A stretch of 64,000 nt of DNA, taken from NCBI GenBank assembly GCA_031556065.1, contig JAVBTR010000060.1, forward strand, positions 1 to 64,000, written 5' to 3'. The notes under the pieces were generated by a model, which worked only from the letters and a program-made list of their open reading frames with translations, was not told where the DNA came from and ran no database searches. Origin of the DNA: JAVBTR01 sp031556065. GTDB lineage: Bacteria; Bacillota; Clostridia; Christensenellales; Aristaeellaceae. This document shows positions 43,233 to 51,530 of this stretch, one piece after another; position 1 is the first letter of the stretch; every line of letters starts with the position of its first letter. Both the position numbers and the translations under genes were made by a program.

Positions 43233-43937
43233 TTATAAGCGGCGGTTCATAATGGACATGATCAGGCTGCCGTTATTGAATATTTGGGCCAGGGTGCTTT
43301 CTTTTAAAAGGGTATCCAGGCCATCGAAGGGTACGATGGTCAGCACCAGGGGGACCACAACAAACAGGGCATAGCAAAGCACCACGCCCCGCAAGGCGCC
43401 GAACACGCCGCCCATGAGCCAATCCAGCTGCTTTAAAAGGGGGAAGCGGAAAACCGCCCTGATCATGTTAATTAAGATAGACGCCACAATGAACAGGACC
43501 ACAAAGCACACTAAAAACGAAAGAATGTTAATGGAAACATTCACAATGGTTTGGTTCACATAATCGGCCACGGAGCTAACGCCCTGGGAGGAAAACACCT
43601 GGTTTTGAATGTTGAAGGATAAGATATCGCTCAAAGGGGCGGGAAGCTTCACATTGTTGATTACGCTGTTGATCTGCTCCCCGATGCTGGAGACGTTTGA
43701 AAGAGCCAGCTCTAAATCCCCGATCCTGGAAGAGGCATCGGTGTAGTGGATCAGGTTTACCACCAGGGATTCATCCCCCTGAATTAGTTGGGCCAGCTGG
43801 GGGTAAAGAAAAAATGAACCGACAAAGGATAAAAGGCAGACGCCCATGGACAGAACCGATTGCACAAAGCCCCGGTAAAACCCCCACAGCACGCTCAGGC
43901 CGATCAGTCCAAGGATAACATAATCCACCAGATTCAT
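43233..43937 (-). CDS. CvpA family membrane protein
   Basis: A 234-residue protein with four hydrophobic helices. It starts MNLVDYVILGLIGLSVLWGFYRGFVQSVL, the typical CvpA opening, and has the later GGVFGALRGVVLCYALFVVVP. The middle part (about 60-125) is an extra extracellular loop. The family affects envelope integrity and colicin V production in E. coli; its role here is unknown. AGGAGTGATCAA precedes the ATG. Confidence 0.85.
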   Translation of the reverse strand: MNLVDYVILGLIGLSVLWGFYRGFVQSVLSMGVCLLSFVGSFFLYPQLAQLIQGDESLVVNLIHYTDASSRIGDLELALSNVSSIGEQINSVINNVKLPAPLSDILSFNIQNQVFSSQGVSSVADYVNQTIVNVSINILSFLVCFVVLFIVASILINMIRAVFRFPLLKQLDWLMGGVFGALRGVVLCYALFVVVPLVLTIVPFDGLDTLLKESTLAQIFNNGSLIMSIMNRRL

Positions 43938-43960
43938 TTGATCACTCCTTTAGTTAGTTA

Positions 43961-45094
43961 CTAGTTAGGCAAGGTTACCACGTACACATCGTTGGAACAG
44001 GCTACAAGAACCTTGCCCCCGTCCACAGTGCCCAGAATCTGGGTTACCTGCTTTTCTTTAACAGGGAACTCATAAGCGGTGGGCTTTTGATCTGTGGCCT
44101 TGGCATGATAGATATATTGAGGCGAGAAGGCGAAAATGCCCCGGCTGGTGACCACTGCGCCTACGCAGGAGGTGGGCAGGGTAAAGCGGCGGTCGGTGCT
44201 GCCGGACAAAAGGCGTAGCTCGGAAATGGCAAATTGGCTGCCAGTCTGGGCAGTAGGGGCAAAGAGCATCATGGCGTCGCCCTTTGCAGGGATATAAGCA
44301 TCCACCAAACGCCAGCCATAAACCAGCATAGCGTCCGAAGCGCTTTCGATGCCCTGGTAGTTATAGGTGCGCAATTGCCGGGTGGTAATCACCCGCAGGC
44401 GGTTGTTTTCAAACAAGATCCGGTAGGCGGCGGATTCTCCCAGGGAAGATTCGCCGGTGTTTTTCTTCCCCACCTCAAAGGTTTTTAAATTCATATTGGC
44501 CACGGTTCCGTACACATCCAAAAGGGTTGTCCACATATATTGGCCCTGATCCCCATAAAAGCCCACATCCAGTAGGAGCATATCCTTGAAGGCTTCGGTC
44601 TCCTGGTCCACCTGGGTGCCCTGGAGGTCCCGCACGACCAAGGTAGGCGTGGTGTCCGGGCCAATGACGGCAGCGGCGTATTTTTTGCCGATCCGCGCAA
44701 ACTGAACCGTATCCCCCAAGGTGTCCTGGTAGGTGGGACGGCCTTCATAATCCAGTATATACATCTGGGTGTTCAGCCAAACCACCATGTTTTTATCGCC
44801 CACGGAAAACTTGGCTCCTTCGCCTACGGCTAAGGACCAGCGAACAGAACCTGAAGTGCTCAAGCAATGGATGGATACCCCGTCGTAGTACACCACATAT
44901 TCCCCAAAGGGCGTAACCGATTGGCCAGCGCCGCAGTTTAGCCTTACATAGGTTGGAACTTTGGGCTTTTGTGCGGAGGTTATAAGGAAATATCCCCCTA
45001 CCACAACGACAGCCACGCCGACTAGGATCAGCCAGTTGCGAAGCATCTTAGACCTGTTCTGGGAATGGCTTGCCCGGGTATTTCGCTGATTCAT
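43961..45094 (-). CDS. DUF5711 membrane-anchored beta-propeller-like protein
   Basis: A 377-residue protein: a basic N terminus, a single membrane helix (about 22-40, WLILVGVAVVVVGGYFLI), then an extracellular domain of repeated beta strands (VVYYDGVSIHCLSTSGSVRWSL, then MYILDYEGRPTY), similar to DUF5711 proteins of Clostridia. No catalytic motif is seen. The start at 45094 is set by AAGGAGC 6 bases upstream. It precedes CvpA by 23 bases and is likely co-transcribed. Confidence 0.75.
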   Translation of the reverse strand: MNQRNTRASHSQNRSKMLRNWLILVGVAVVVVGGYFLITSAQKPKVPTYVRLNCGAGQSVTPFGEYVVYYDGVSIHCLSTSGSVRWSLAVGEGAKFSVGDKNMVVWLNTQMYILDYEGRPTYQDTLGDTVQFARIGKKYAAAVIGPDTTPTLVVRDLQGTQVDQETEAFKDMLLLDVGFYGDQGQYMWTTLLDVYGTVANMNLKTFEVGKKNTGESSLGESAAYRILFENNRLRVITTRQLRTYNYQGIESASDAMLVYGWRLVDAYIPAKGDAMMLFAPTAQTGSQFAISELRLLSGSTDRRFTLPTSCVGAVVTSRGIFAFSPQYIYHAKATDQKPTAYEFPVKEKQVTQILGTVDGGKVLVACSNDVYVVTLPN

Positions 45095-45192
45095 GTTTGC
45101 TCCTTCGATATCTTTAACGATCAATCGTTCAAGTTTGTTTCAAACCATCTTAATATTATACCGGGTTAGGCGGTTACATGCAATGGTTGGGG

Positions 45193-45221
45193 TTGCAATT
45201 TTGCCTTAAACTGCCTATAAT
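45193..45221 (+). promoter_or_regulatory. Promoter of the SerRS-like gene
   Basis: TTGCAA (45193-45198), 17 bases, TATAAT (45216-45221), 31 bases before the ATG. No T-box leader fits in this short space, unlike many Firmicute synthetase genes. Confidence 0.7.
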
Positions 45222-45251
45222 TTGGTTACCTATGGTGAGGAGGGCTTGAAC

Positions 45252-46319
45252 ATGCTGGATTTGCGCCGCATTCGGAAAAACCCCCAGGAGCTGCTGGACG
45301 GCCTTGAAAAGCGGGGGAAACAGGTGGATCTGGCTGAGCTTTTTAGAGATGATGAAGACCGCCGCAGCCTTATGGCCAAGGCTGAAGCCCTGAAAAACCG
45401 CCGCAATGAAGCTGGCAAGGAAATGGCCAAAGTGAAACGGTCGGGCGGGGATACAAAGAGAATCGTGGATGAAATGAAACAGGCCGGCGAAACCATTAAT
45501 GATTTAGATGAACAGATCAAGCTTCTGGACGAAAAAACAGAGCAGTTCCTTTTAAACATACCTAATATTCCAGACGAGACCGTTCCTGCGGGAGAGAGCC
45601 AGGAAATCCGCCGCGCAGACACACCAAGGGTTTTCCCTTACGAGCCAAAGACCTATCGGGATATTGGTACCGATCTTGGCATAGCGGATTTCGATACCGG
45701 TGCTGGCCAAGGCCTGGGTGCACGGCTTCAACGGGCCCTTATCAATTTCTTTTTGGATACCTGGGCAGAAGCGGGCTGTGTGGAGGTTCAACTGCCCTGG
45801 GGGATGTCTGTAACCGATCTTTGCAAGGATATGATTTTAGATGGCAGCGGGTTGCCGACCCGCCGCTGCGCTTATTCAGCCCAGCTTAACAAAGTGGACG
45901 TGGCGTATATCACAAAGCCGGAAAAGAGCTGCGAAGCCCTTGAAGTTATAACAAATCAAACAGAAAAGTTCCTTTCCCTGCTGGGCATGCCCTGCCAAGT
46001 GGTGTGCCTTGGTGCCAGGGAACTGAGCCATTCCTCCGCTAAAACCTACCATGTAGAAGTGTGGCTGCCCAGCCGCAGCGGCTACGTAGAAATAGCCAGC
46101 TGCTCTGATTATGGGGATTTTATGGCCCGCCGGAGCGCTATCCGCTACAGGGAGGACCCTAAGGGGAAGCCCCAGCTTGCTCATACACTGGGGTCCAGTC
46201 TGACAGTGGGTACCGCCATGGCGGCTATTTTGGAAAACTTCCAAAATGAAGATGGAACGGTTGCTATCCCCCAAGGGCTGGCTTCCTACATGGGCACCGA
46301 AAAAATAGGGAAGAGGTAA
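45252..46319 (+). CDS. SerRS-like protein lacking motif 2, probably not a synthetase
   Basis: A 355-residue homologue of seryl-tRNA synthetase (normally about 425). The tRNA-binding coiled coil (1-105) and motif 1 region (GLGARLQRALINFFLDTW, about 154-171) are intact. Compared with Bacillus SerRS as I know it, three in-frame pieces are missing: about 10 residues before 151, some 34 residues near 185 including the TAE serine-binding strand, and some 21 residues after 210 including motif 2 (FRSEAG and RDTRG). In motif 3 the invariant Arg (VGRT) is VGTA. It cannot carry out normal aminoacylation. The gene has a good promoter and ribosome site (GAGGAGGG), so it is probably expressed. Confidence 0.85.
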   Translation: MLDLRRIRKNPQELLDGLEKRGKQVDLAELFRDDEDRRSLMAKAEALKNRRNEAGKEMAKVKRSGGDTKRIVDEMKQAGETINDLDEQIKLLDEKTEQFLLNIPNIPDETVPAGESQEIRRADTPRVFPYEPKTYRDIGTDLGIADFDTGAGQGLGARLQRALINFFLDTWAEAGCVEVQLPWGMSVTDLCKDMILDGSGLPTRRCAYSAQLNKVDVAYITKPEKSCEALEVITNQTEKFLSLLGMPCQVVCLGARELSHSSAKTYHVEVWLPSRSGYVEIASCSDYGDFMARRSAIRYREDPKGKPQLAHTLGSSLTVGTAMAAILENFQNEDGTVAIPQGLASYMGTEKIGKR

Positions 46320-46323
46320 CAAA

Positions 46324-46950
46324 GTGAAAACCATTATTTATTTCGATTTCGACGGCACACTGGCCGATAGTATGGCGCTTTGCACCACCCAGGTGAGCCG
46401 CGCGCTCAAAGCCTGCGGTCTTAAGCCTGTAAGCCAAGAATTACTCATGGCTTGCAACGGCCCTAGCTACGACGAAGCGGCTATTTTGTTGGGGGTGCCA
46501 GAGGATATGCGTGCTCATTTTTGTGATGTGCGCCGGGGAATAGAGATTTCCATTATCGATGAGACCCAAAAGCTCTTCGGTGGGGTGGTTAATTTGCTTG
46601 AAAGCCTTCAGGGCAAAGCTCAACTGGCCTTGGTTTCCAACGGTATGGGGGATTATCTGAACCAATCCCTTGATAAGTTTGGTTTGCGTAAGTATTTTGC
46701 TTTTGTGCAGCCATTGATTCAAGGCCAGACCAAGGGGGAAACCTTAAAGCAATTGGTTGAACAGCACAAGCCTGAAAAGGCCCTTATGGTGGGCGACCGA
46801 ATCGGAGATATTCAGGCAGGCCAGTTTGCGGGCATCTCCACATTGGCCGCCGCCTACGGCTTTGGCAGCGAAGAGGAATACGCAAAGGCTGATGCACGGG
46901 TGGAATCCATCGAACAATTGAAACAGTATTTATTGAATTTTATCGGATAA
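46324..46950 (+). CDS. HAD-superfamily hydrolase, Gph-like
   Basis: A 208-residue phosphatase: motif I YFDFDGTLADSM, motif II LVSNGMG, lysine in GQTKGETLK, and the acidic MVGDRIGDIQAG. The cap is helical, as in phosphoglycolate phosphatases. The start is GTG at 46324, 5 bases after the SerRS-like gene, with GGAAGAGG upstream, so the two form an operon. The substrate is unknown. Confidence 0.85.
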   Translation: MKTIIYFDFDGTLADSMALCTTQVSRALKACGLKPVSQELLMACNGPSYDEAAILLGVPEDMRAHFCDVRRGIEISIIDETQKLFGGVVNLLESLQGKAQLALVSNGMGDYLNQSLDKFGLRKYFAFVQPLIQGQTKGETLKQLVEQHKPEKALMVGDRIGDIQAGQFAGISTLAAAYGFGSEEEYAKADARVESIEQLKQYLLNFIG

Positions 46951-46985
46951 AAACGCAGGCCGGGAGCAGTTCATCATCGCCCCGG
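46949..46985 (-). terminator. Terminator of the family 3 binding-protein gene
   Basis: CCGGGAGC (46960-46967) pairs with GCCCCGG (46979-46985) with a bulged A. On the minus strand five Ts follow after CCTGCG. It sits between two convergent genes and touches the stop of the HAD gene. Confidence 0.6.
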
Positions 46986-46986
46986 T

Positions 46987-47787
46987 TTACCTTAGCAGCA
47001 TGCAGGGCACATCCGCCATGTAGGCTTCTGTTTTCGCGATGCTCTCAGGCAGCTCGTACACCTGGGTGTAAAAGAAGAAAACATCGATTTTGCCGGACAT
47101 AAGGGCCTGGTACTGGGCATCGTAGGGGATCACCACAAGCGCCACATTCATGTTGAGCTTTTCACCCAGCGCTTCCATATAGCCTACGTTGAACCCGGCG
47201 GGAACCCCATCCGCGCCGATGTAATCGATAGGCGGCACATCCCCGGAGACGCCTACATACAGGGTTTGTTCAAACTGTGTGCCCGAAGGCCTTTGGGCAG
47301 TGGCTTCCTCGAAATGGGCGATATGCTGTTCATAAAGCCTGTCCAAAGTGCCGTCCGTCCAGAAAAGACGGATGGCTTCGTTTAATTTTAAGATCAGTTC
47401 CTTGTCTTGGCTTCTGGCGATCATGAAAAACCGCATTTCTTCGTCGAACAGAGCTTCAAACCGCTTGATAACCAGCTCCGGGTTTTGCGTTTGCACAAAC
47501 CGGGCTGCGTTCATAGGCAGCATGACCCCATCCCCCCGGCCTCCGATCAGGGCCGCCAGGACCTGGGAAAACGAGGGCATGGATACCATTTCAAGGCCCG
47601 GAATGAGGCTAAAGATGTTTTCCATCAGCCCCTTTTCAATTTCCGAAGGGCCGTTGACGGAAACCAGGGTTTTGCCTGCCAGTTCAGTTATATCAAGCCG
47701 GGGGTAAGCTTCCTCCTGGGCCCAGGCGGTAACCGTCCCCCCTACGAAAACCATGAGAATCAAGCCTAAGGCAATTACTTTTTTCAT
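46987..47787 (-). CDS. Family 3 solute-binding protein with swapped lobe order
   Basis: A 266-residue exported protein (signal peptide ending about AWA-QEE). Residues 30-160 read as the second lobe of a SBP_bac_3 protein (LAGKTLVSVNG near the start, later LNEAIRLFWTDGTLDRLYEQHIAHF, normally the C terminus). Residues 172-266 read as the first lobe (LYVGVSGDVPPIDYIGADG, PAGFNVGYMEALGEKL, ALMSGKIDVFFFY), which normally comes first. The protein stops where the hinge would start. It may be circularly permuted or a piece of an ancestral tandem receptor. No permease is nearby. The start at 47787 has AAAGGGATGGG upstream. Confidence 0.7.
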   Translation of the reverse strand: MKKVIALGLILMVFVGGTVTAWAQEEAYPRLDITELAGKTLVSVNGPSEIEKGLMENIFSLIPGLEMVSMPSFSQVLAALIGGRGDGVMLPMNAARFVQTQNPELVIKRFEALFDEEMRFFMIARSQDKELILKLNEAIRLFWTDGTLDRLYEQHIAHFEEATAQRPSGTQFEQTLYVGVSGDVPPIDYIGADGVPAGFNVGYMEALGEKLNMNVALVVIPYDAQYQALMSGKIDVFFFYTQVYELPESIAKTEAYMADVPCMLLR

Positions 47788-47867
47788 TATTATCCCATCC
47801 CTTTCTTGGCGCCTCCTATTATAGCAAGCAACCTGCATAAATTCAATGAAATAACTTGGCTATCCGA

Positions 47868-47896
47868 TTGCCCTTTTGCCTTTGGTCTGCTATAAT
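47868..47896 (+). promoter_or_regulatory. Promoter of the mrnC-thyX-rlmB-yacP-sigH operon
   Basis: TTGCCC (47868-47873), 17 bases, TATAAT (47891-47896), 30 bases before the start codon. Confidence 0.65.
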
Positions 47897-47926
47897 AATT
47901 CGATAGCAAGAAAGGGTGGTCGTTTG

Positions 47927-48352
47927 TTGGAAGAACTCCTGATGGAACCGGTTCCCATGACGCAAAGAGAGGCCTTAATGCTCAACCCTTTGCAGCTGGC
48001 TTATATCGGGGATACGGTGTGGGATCTGCTTATACGCACCGCCCTTGTGTATACGGGCAATAACGTTCACGCTATGCACAAAATGGCGTCCAGCCGGGTG
48101 AACGCCGGGGCCCAGGCAGAATTGCTGGCGGCCCTGCTGCCGAATCTTACACAGGAAGAACTGGCCCTTGTGAAACGGGGGCGTAACACCCGTTCCAAGC
48201 ATCCGGTACCGAAAAACCAGGACGCAGCGGATTACGGCCATGCCACCGGCTTTGAAGCCCTGATCGGCTTTTTGTACTTAACCGGCGATCACCAGCGCAT
48301 CAAAGCGCTTTATTTACTAGGGGAGGAACACCATGCCAGCAAGAACCCTTAA
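47927..48352 (+). CDS. mrnC: Mini-ribonuclease III
   Basis: A 141-residue RNase III-like nuclease without a dsRNA-binding domain, which matures 23S rRNA. Active-site segments are LAYIGDTVWDLLIR, SSRVNAGAQAELL, and ATGFEALIGFLYLTGD. I take TTG at 47927 as the start (GGGTGG 7 bases upstream); the ATG at 47942 is an alternative. It overlaps thyX by 20 bases. Its position before thyX-rlmB-yacP-sigH matches the usual Clostridia order, in which cysS often precedes it; cysS is absent here. Confidence 0.9.
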   Translation: MEELLMEPVPMTQREALMLNPLQLAYIGDTVWDLLIRTALVYTGNNVHAMHKMASSRVNAGAQAELLAALLPNLTQEELALVKRGRNTRSKHPVPKNQDAADYGHATGFEALIGFLYLTGDHQRIKALYLLGEEHHASKNP

Positions 48353-49064
48353 TGTGAAGCTGATTCGCCACACGGCGCAGCCCCAAGAACTGATCGCTTT
48401 AGGCGCCCGTCTTTGCTACGCCAAAGCCACCATCGACGATCTTTTAAACAAGGTAGAAACCCAGGACCAGGAAACCTTTGTTTCCCAGATTATGGACATG
48501 GGTCACCTATCTGTTTTAGAGCATGCCTCCTTCACCTTTGGGGTGGAAGGGGTTAGCCGCTCTCTTTTAGCCCAATTGACCCGCCACCGCCTGGCTTCCT
48601 TTTCTGTGCAAAGTCAGCGGTATGTTTCCTACGAAAAGGGGTTTGGGTATATTATTCCGGAAAGCATTAAAGCTTTGGGGGATGAGGCGGTAGAAGAATT
48701 CGAAGCCCAGATGGATACCATTCACAACTGGTACACCGCCTGGCAAAGCCGCCTTGAAAAGGGCGAAGCAGGCAATGAGGATGCCCGCTTCGTATTGCCT
48801 AATGCCACAGAGACCCGTCTTGTTATGACCATGAACGTGCGGGAGCTTCGGCACTTTTTTGCTTTGAGAATGTGCAATCGTGCCCAGTGGGAGATTCGCC
48901 AGCTGGCTACCCAAATGCATCAATTGTGCATGGAGGTGGCTCCCATCCTCTTTGAAACCGCAGGCCCCGGCTGCCTGAACGGCGCTTGTCCCGAAGGCAA
49001 GAAATCCTGCGGCAAAGCGGCCCAGGTAAAACAAACGCGACAGGCGCTATTAGAAAGGAAATAA
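48333..49064 (+). CDS. thyX: Flavin-dependent thymidylate synthase
   Basis: A 243-residue enzyme making dTMP from dUMP using FAD, NADPH and methylene-tetrahydrofolate. The ThyX signature RHR-x7-S is present (R84 to S94, in RHRLASFSVQSQRY). The family pieces GHLSVLEHASFTF and ELRHFFALRMCNRAQWEIR are also seen. The C-terminal Cys-bearing tail (GPGCLNGACPEGKKSCG) is a common Clostridial extension. It overlaps mrnC and is followed by rlmB after 3 bases. Confidence 0.96.
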   Translation: MPARTLNVKLIRHTAQPQELIALGARLCYAKATIDDLLNKVETQDQETFVSQIMDMGHLSVLEHASFTFGVEGVSRSLLAQLTRHRLASFSVQSQRYVSYEKGFGYIIPESIKALGDEAVEEFEAQMDTIHNWYTAWQSRLEKGEAGNEDARFVLPNATETRLVMTMNVRELRHFFALRMCNRAQWEIRQLATQMHQLCMEVAPILFETAGPGCLNGACPEGKKSCGKAAQVKQTRQALLERK

Positions 49065-49067
49065 ACC

Positions 49068-50297
49068 ATGGCATTTTACAAGGACGCGGACAAGAAGAAT
49101 AAACCCAAGACAAATTACGCCAACCAGGGCTCCTGGGACGACGAAGGCGCTCATTATACCGGCGCGAAAAAATCCGCCGGTTCTTCCGCTGGCAATCGCC
49201 GTTTCGGCCCCGGTGCTTCTGCACGCCCTGCGCAGGGGGACAAGCCTGCTTACGGCAACCGTGCCGAAAGAAGCGATAAGCCCGCCTATGGCAACCGTAG
49301 CGACAGGCCCGCCAAGCCCTATGGCGAGCGTTCTGCCAAGCCTTACGCAGATCGTCCCGCCTACGGCAACCGCAGCGAGCGCCCCGCCAAACCTTATGGC
49401 GATCGGCCTGCTTATGGCAACCGCAGTGAACGCCCTGTTCGGAGCGAAGAAACGGCTCCCCGCCGCTCCTATGAAAAGTTCGAACACAAGCCAGCCCAAC
49501 GGCCCGCTCCCAGCCCAAGGCCCGTACCCGCCCCTGTGGCCGCGCCTGTTCAGCAGGAAGAATCCCTTATCAATGAAAATCTTCTCTCCGGCCGCAATCC
49601 CATTCGTGAAGCCATTAAATCTGGCCGGGATATCGAAAAGCTGTTAGTGGCCAAGGGAGAGCTTTCGGGCTCTGCCAAAGAGATCGTGATGATGGCCAAG
49701 GAAAAGCATATTCCCGTCCAGGAAGTGGAACGCATCCGCTTAGACGAGATTACAAGAAACCATCAGGGCATGCTGGCCTACGCTTCCGCTTACCAATACG
49801 GTACTGTGGAGCAAATGCTTGAAAACGCCAAAGCAAAGGGCGAAGACCCTTTTATCATTTTATTGGATGGCATTACCGATCCCCACAACTTAGGCGCTAT
49901 TATCCGTACCGCTGAGTGTGTGGGTGCTCACGGCGTTATCGTCCCTGTTCGCCGCTCTGTGGGCCTGACCCCTGCCGCGGTGAAGGCCTCCGCCGGTGCG
50001 GTGGAGCATATCCCTGTAGCCAAAGTAACCAATCTTACCCGCACCATTGAACAGCTTCGGGATAGCGGCCTTTGGTTCTATGCCGCGGATATGGGTGGGG
50101 AAAGCTACGAAAAGGTAGACTTTAAGGGCGGCGTGGGTCTGGTCATCGGCGGCGAAGGGGAAGGCATCAGCCGCCTGGTGCTGGAAACCTGCGACAAGCG
50201 CGTTTCCCTGCCCCTAAAAGGCAAGATCGAGTCCCTAAACGCCTCCGTGGCCGCCGGTATCCTTATGTATGCGGCCATGCAATCCCGCATTAAATGA
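49068..50297 (+). CDS. rlmB: 23S rRNA 2'-O-methyltransferase RlmB with basic repeat extension
   Basis: A 409-residue SPOUT enzyme that methylates G2251 of 23S rRNA. The catalytic part (about 165-409) is normal: LSGRNPIREAIKSG, DPHNLGAIIRTAECVGAHG, VIGGEGEGISRLV, and SLPLKGKIESLNASVAAGI. The first 165 residues are a disordered, basic extension built of PAYGNRSERPAKPYGDR-like repeats and a Pro/Ala linker. It may bind RNA or the ribosome. The start has AGGAAATAAACC upstream. It overlaps the NYN gene by ATGA. Confidence 0.93.
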   Translation: MAFYKDADKKNKPKTNYANQGSWDDEGAHYTGAKKSAGSSAGNRRFGPGASARPAQGDKPAYGNRAERSDKPAYGNRSDRPAKPYGERSAKPYADRPAYGNRSERPAKPYGDRPAYGNRSERPVRSEETAPRRSYEKFEHKPAQRPAPSPRPVPAPVAAPVQQEESLINENLLSGRNPIREAIKSGRDIEKLLVAKGELSGSAKEIVMMAKEKHIPVQEVERIRLDEITRNHQGMLAYASAYQYGTVEQMLENAKAKGEDPFIILLDGITDPHNLGAIIRTAECVGAHGVIVPVRRSVGLTPAAVKASAGAVEHIPVAKVTNLTRTIEQLRDSGLWFYAADMGGESYEKVDFKGGVGLVIGGEGEGISRLVLETCDKRVSLPLKGKIESLNASVAAGILMYAAMQSRIK

Positions 50298-50803
50298 AAC
50301 CCCTTTTGCTGGTAGATGGGTATAATGTCATCGGCGCGTGGCAGGAGGCTAAGAAGCAAGGTTATTCTCTGGATGAAAGCCGGGACCGCCTGTTCCACCT
50401 TTTACAGGACTATGCGGGCTTTACCGGCGAGGAAGTGATTCTGGTTTTCGATGGCCACCATTCTGACCGCAAGCTCCGTTCCGAGGACAAGCACCGCCAC
50501 GCCACCATGGTTTTCACCAAGCAGGGCGAAACCGCCGATAGCTATATCGAGCGCCAGGTGCATCTGGCCCCCAAATACCGGCTGGTGCGGGTGGCCACTA
50601 GCGACGCCCTGGAGCAATCCCAGGTGTTGGCCAGCGGCGCCACAAGGCTCACAGCGGGAGAACTGATTTCCGCTCTCAACCAGGAACGTGCCAGGGAGCG
50701 GGAAAAGCGGGAAACCGCCCTGCTCAACCAGCGCAACCCCTTATCCCAGCATTTGACCTTGCAGCAGTGGGAAACCCTGGAAAAAATCCGCCGCGGCAAA
50801 TAA
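50294..50803 (+). CDS. YacP-like NYN domain nuclease
   Basis: A 169-residue PIN-fold RNase (Rae1/YacP family). The N-terminal metal-site strand is LLLVDGYNVIGAW, with further acidic residues in VFDGHHSD and VATSDALEQ. The C terminus is a basic helix (RAREREKRE). In Bacillus this family cuts mRNA on the ribosome. Coupled to rlmB (ATGA) and upstream of sigH, as usual in Firmicutes. Confidence 0.9.
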   Translation: MKPLLLVDGYNVIGAWQEAKKQGYSLDESRDRLFHLLQDYAGFTGEEVILVFDGHHSDRKLRSEDKHRHATMVFTKQGETADSYIERQVHLAPKYRLVRVATSDALEQSQVLASGATRLTAGELISALNQERAREREKRETALLNQRNPLSQHLTLQQWETLEKIRRGK

Positions 50804-50825
50804 ACCCGCTAACAGGAAGGAAAAC

Positions 50826-51521
50826 ATGAGCGAGTATTTTGATCCTGAACAGAACACTGAGCTGGACGAGCTTGATTTAACCGCCCAAAGCGAAGACACG
50901 CTGCCCGCCGATGCCTTTAACGGCATGACAGACGAGCAGATCGTTATGCTTGCCAAAGAGGGGGACGGCGTTGCCTTAGAATACCTCTTGAACAAGCATA
51001 AGAACTTTGTGCGCTCAAAAGCCCGCAGCTACTTTTTGATCGGTGCCGATCATGAAGATATCGTTCAGGAAGGCATGATCGGCCTATACAAAGCCATTCG
51101 GGATTACAACCCGGAAAAGCTCAGCTCTTTCCGTGCCTTCGCGGAGCTGTGCATTACCCGCCAGATCATTACCGCTATCAAAACCGCCACCCGGCAAAAA
51201 CATATTCCCCTAAACTCCTACGTTTCTTTAAACAAACCCCTCTATGACGAGGAATCCGATCGCACTCTTCTGGATGTGATCGTAGAAGGCCGGGCGACCA
51301 ACCCGGAAGAGCTCATTATCGGCCAGGAAGACTTATCCGCCATCCGGGAAAAAATAGACGAGGTTCTCTCTTCCCTGGAGCAAGAGGTTCTCACCGCTTA
51401 CTTAAACGGTAAATCCTACCAGGAGATCGCCGAAAACCTGGGCAGGCACGTGAAGTCCATCGATAACGCATTACAAAGGGTAAAGAGAAAACTAGAGAAA
51501 TTTCTAGAGGAGAATCATTGA
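50826..51521 (+). CDS. sigH: RNA polymerase sigma-H factor
   Basis: A 231-residue sigma-70 family factor of the SigH type that directs early sporulation and competence genes. Region 2 shows LLNKHKNFVRSKARSYF, GADHEDIVQEGMIGLYKAIRDY; region 4 shows LEQEVLTAYLNGKSYQEIAENLGRHVKSIDNALQRVKRKL. The N-terminal 40 residues are acidic and a little longer than usual. AGGAAGG precedes the ATG. It ends the operon; repeat C starts 10 bases later. Confidence 0.93.
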   Translation: MSEYFDPEQNTELDELDLTAQSEDTLPADAFNGMTDEQIVMLAKEGDGVALEYLLNKHKNFVRSKARSYFLIGADHEDIVQEGMIGLYKAIRDYNPEKLSSFRAFAELCITRQIITAIKTATRQKHIPLNSYVSLNKPLYDEESDRTLLDVIVEGRATNPEELIIGQEDLSAIREKIDEVLSSLEQEVLTAYLNGKSYQEIAENLGRHVKSIDNALQRVKRKLEKFLEENH

Positions 51522-51530
51522 TATTTGCGA

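Noticed and set aside
42820..43374. A forward frame with GVG/VGS repeats resembling a Gly-rich protein
   Set aside because: It is the antisense reading of the PT-rich stalk; the repeats simply reflect ACN/CCN codons of that stalk.
45252..46319. Annotation as a functional serS
   Set aside because: Motif 2, the serine-binding strand and the motif 3 arginine are missing, so normal charging is not credible.
46987..47787. Frameshifted remnant of a normal binding protein
   Set aside because: No matching lobe sequence is seen beyond either end: a signal peptide precedes it and a terminator follows directly after the stop.
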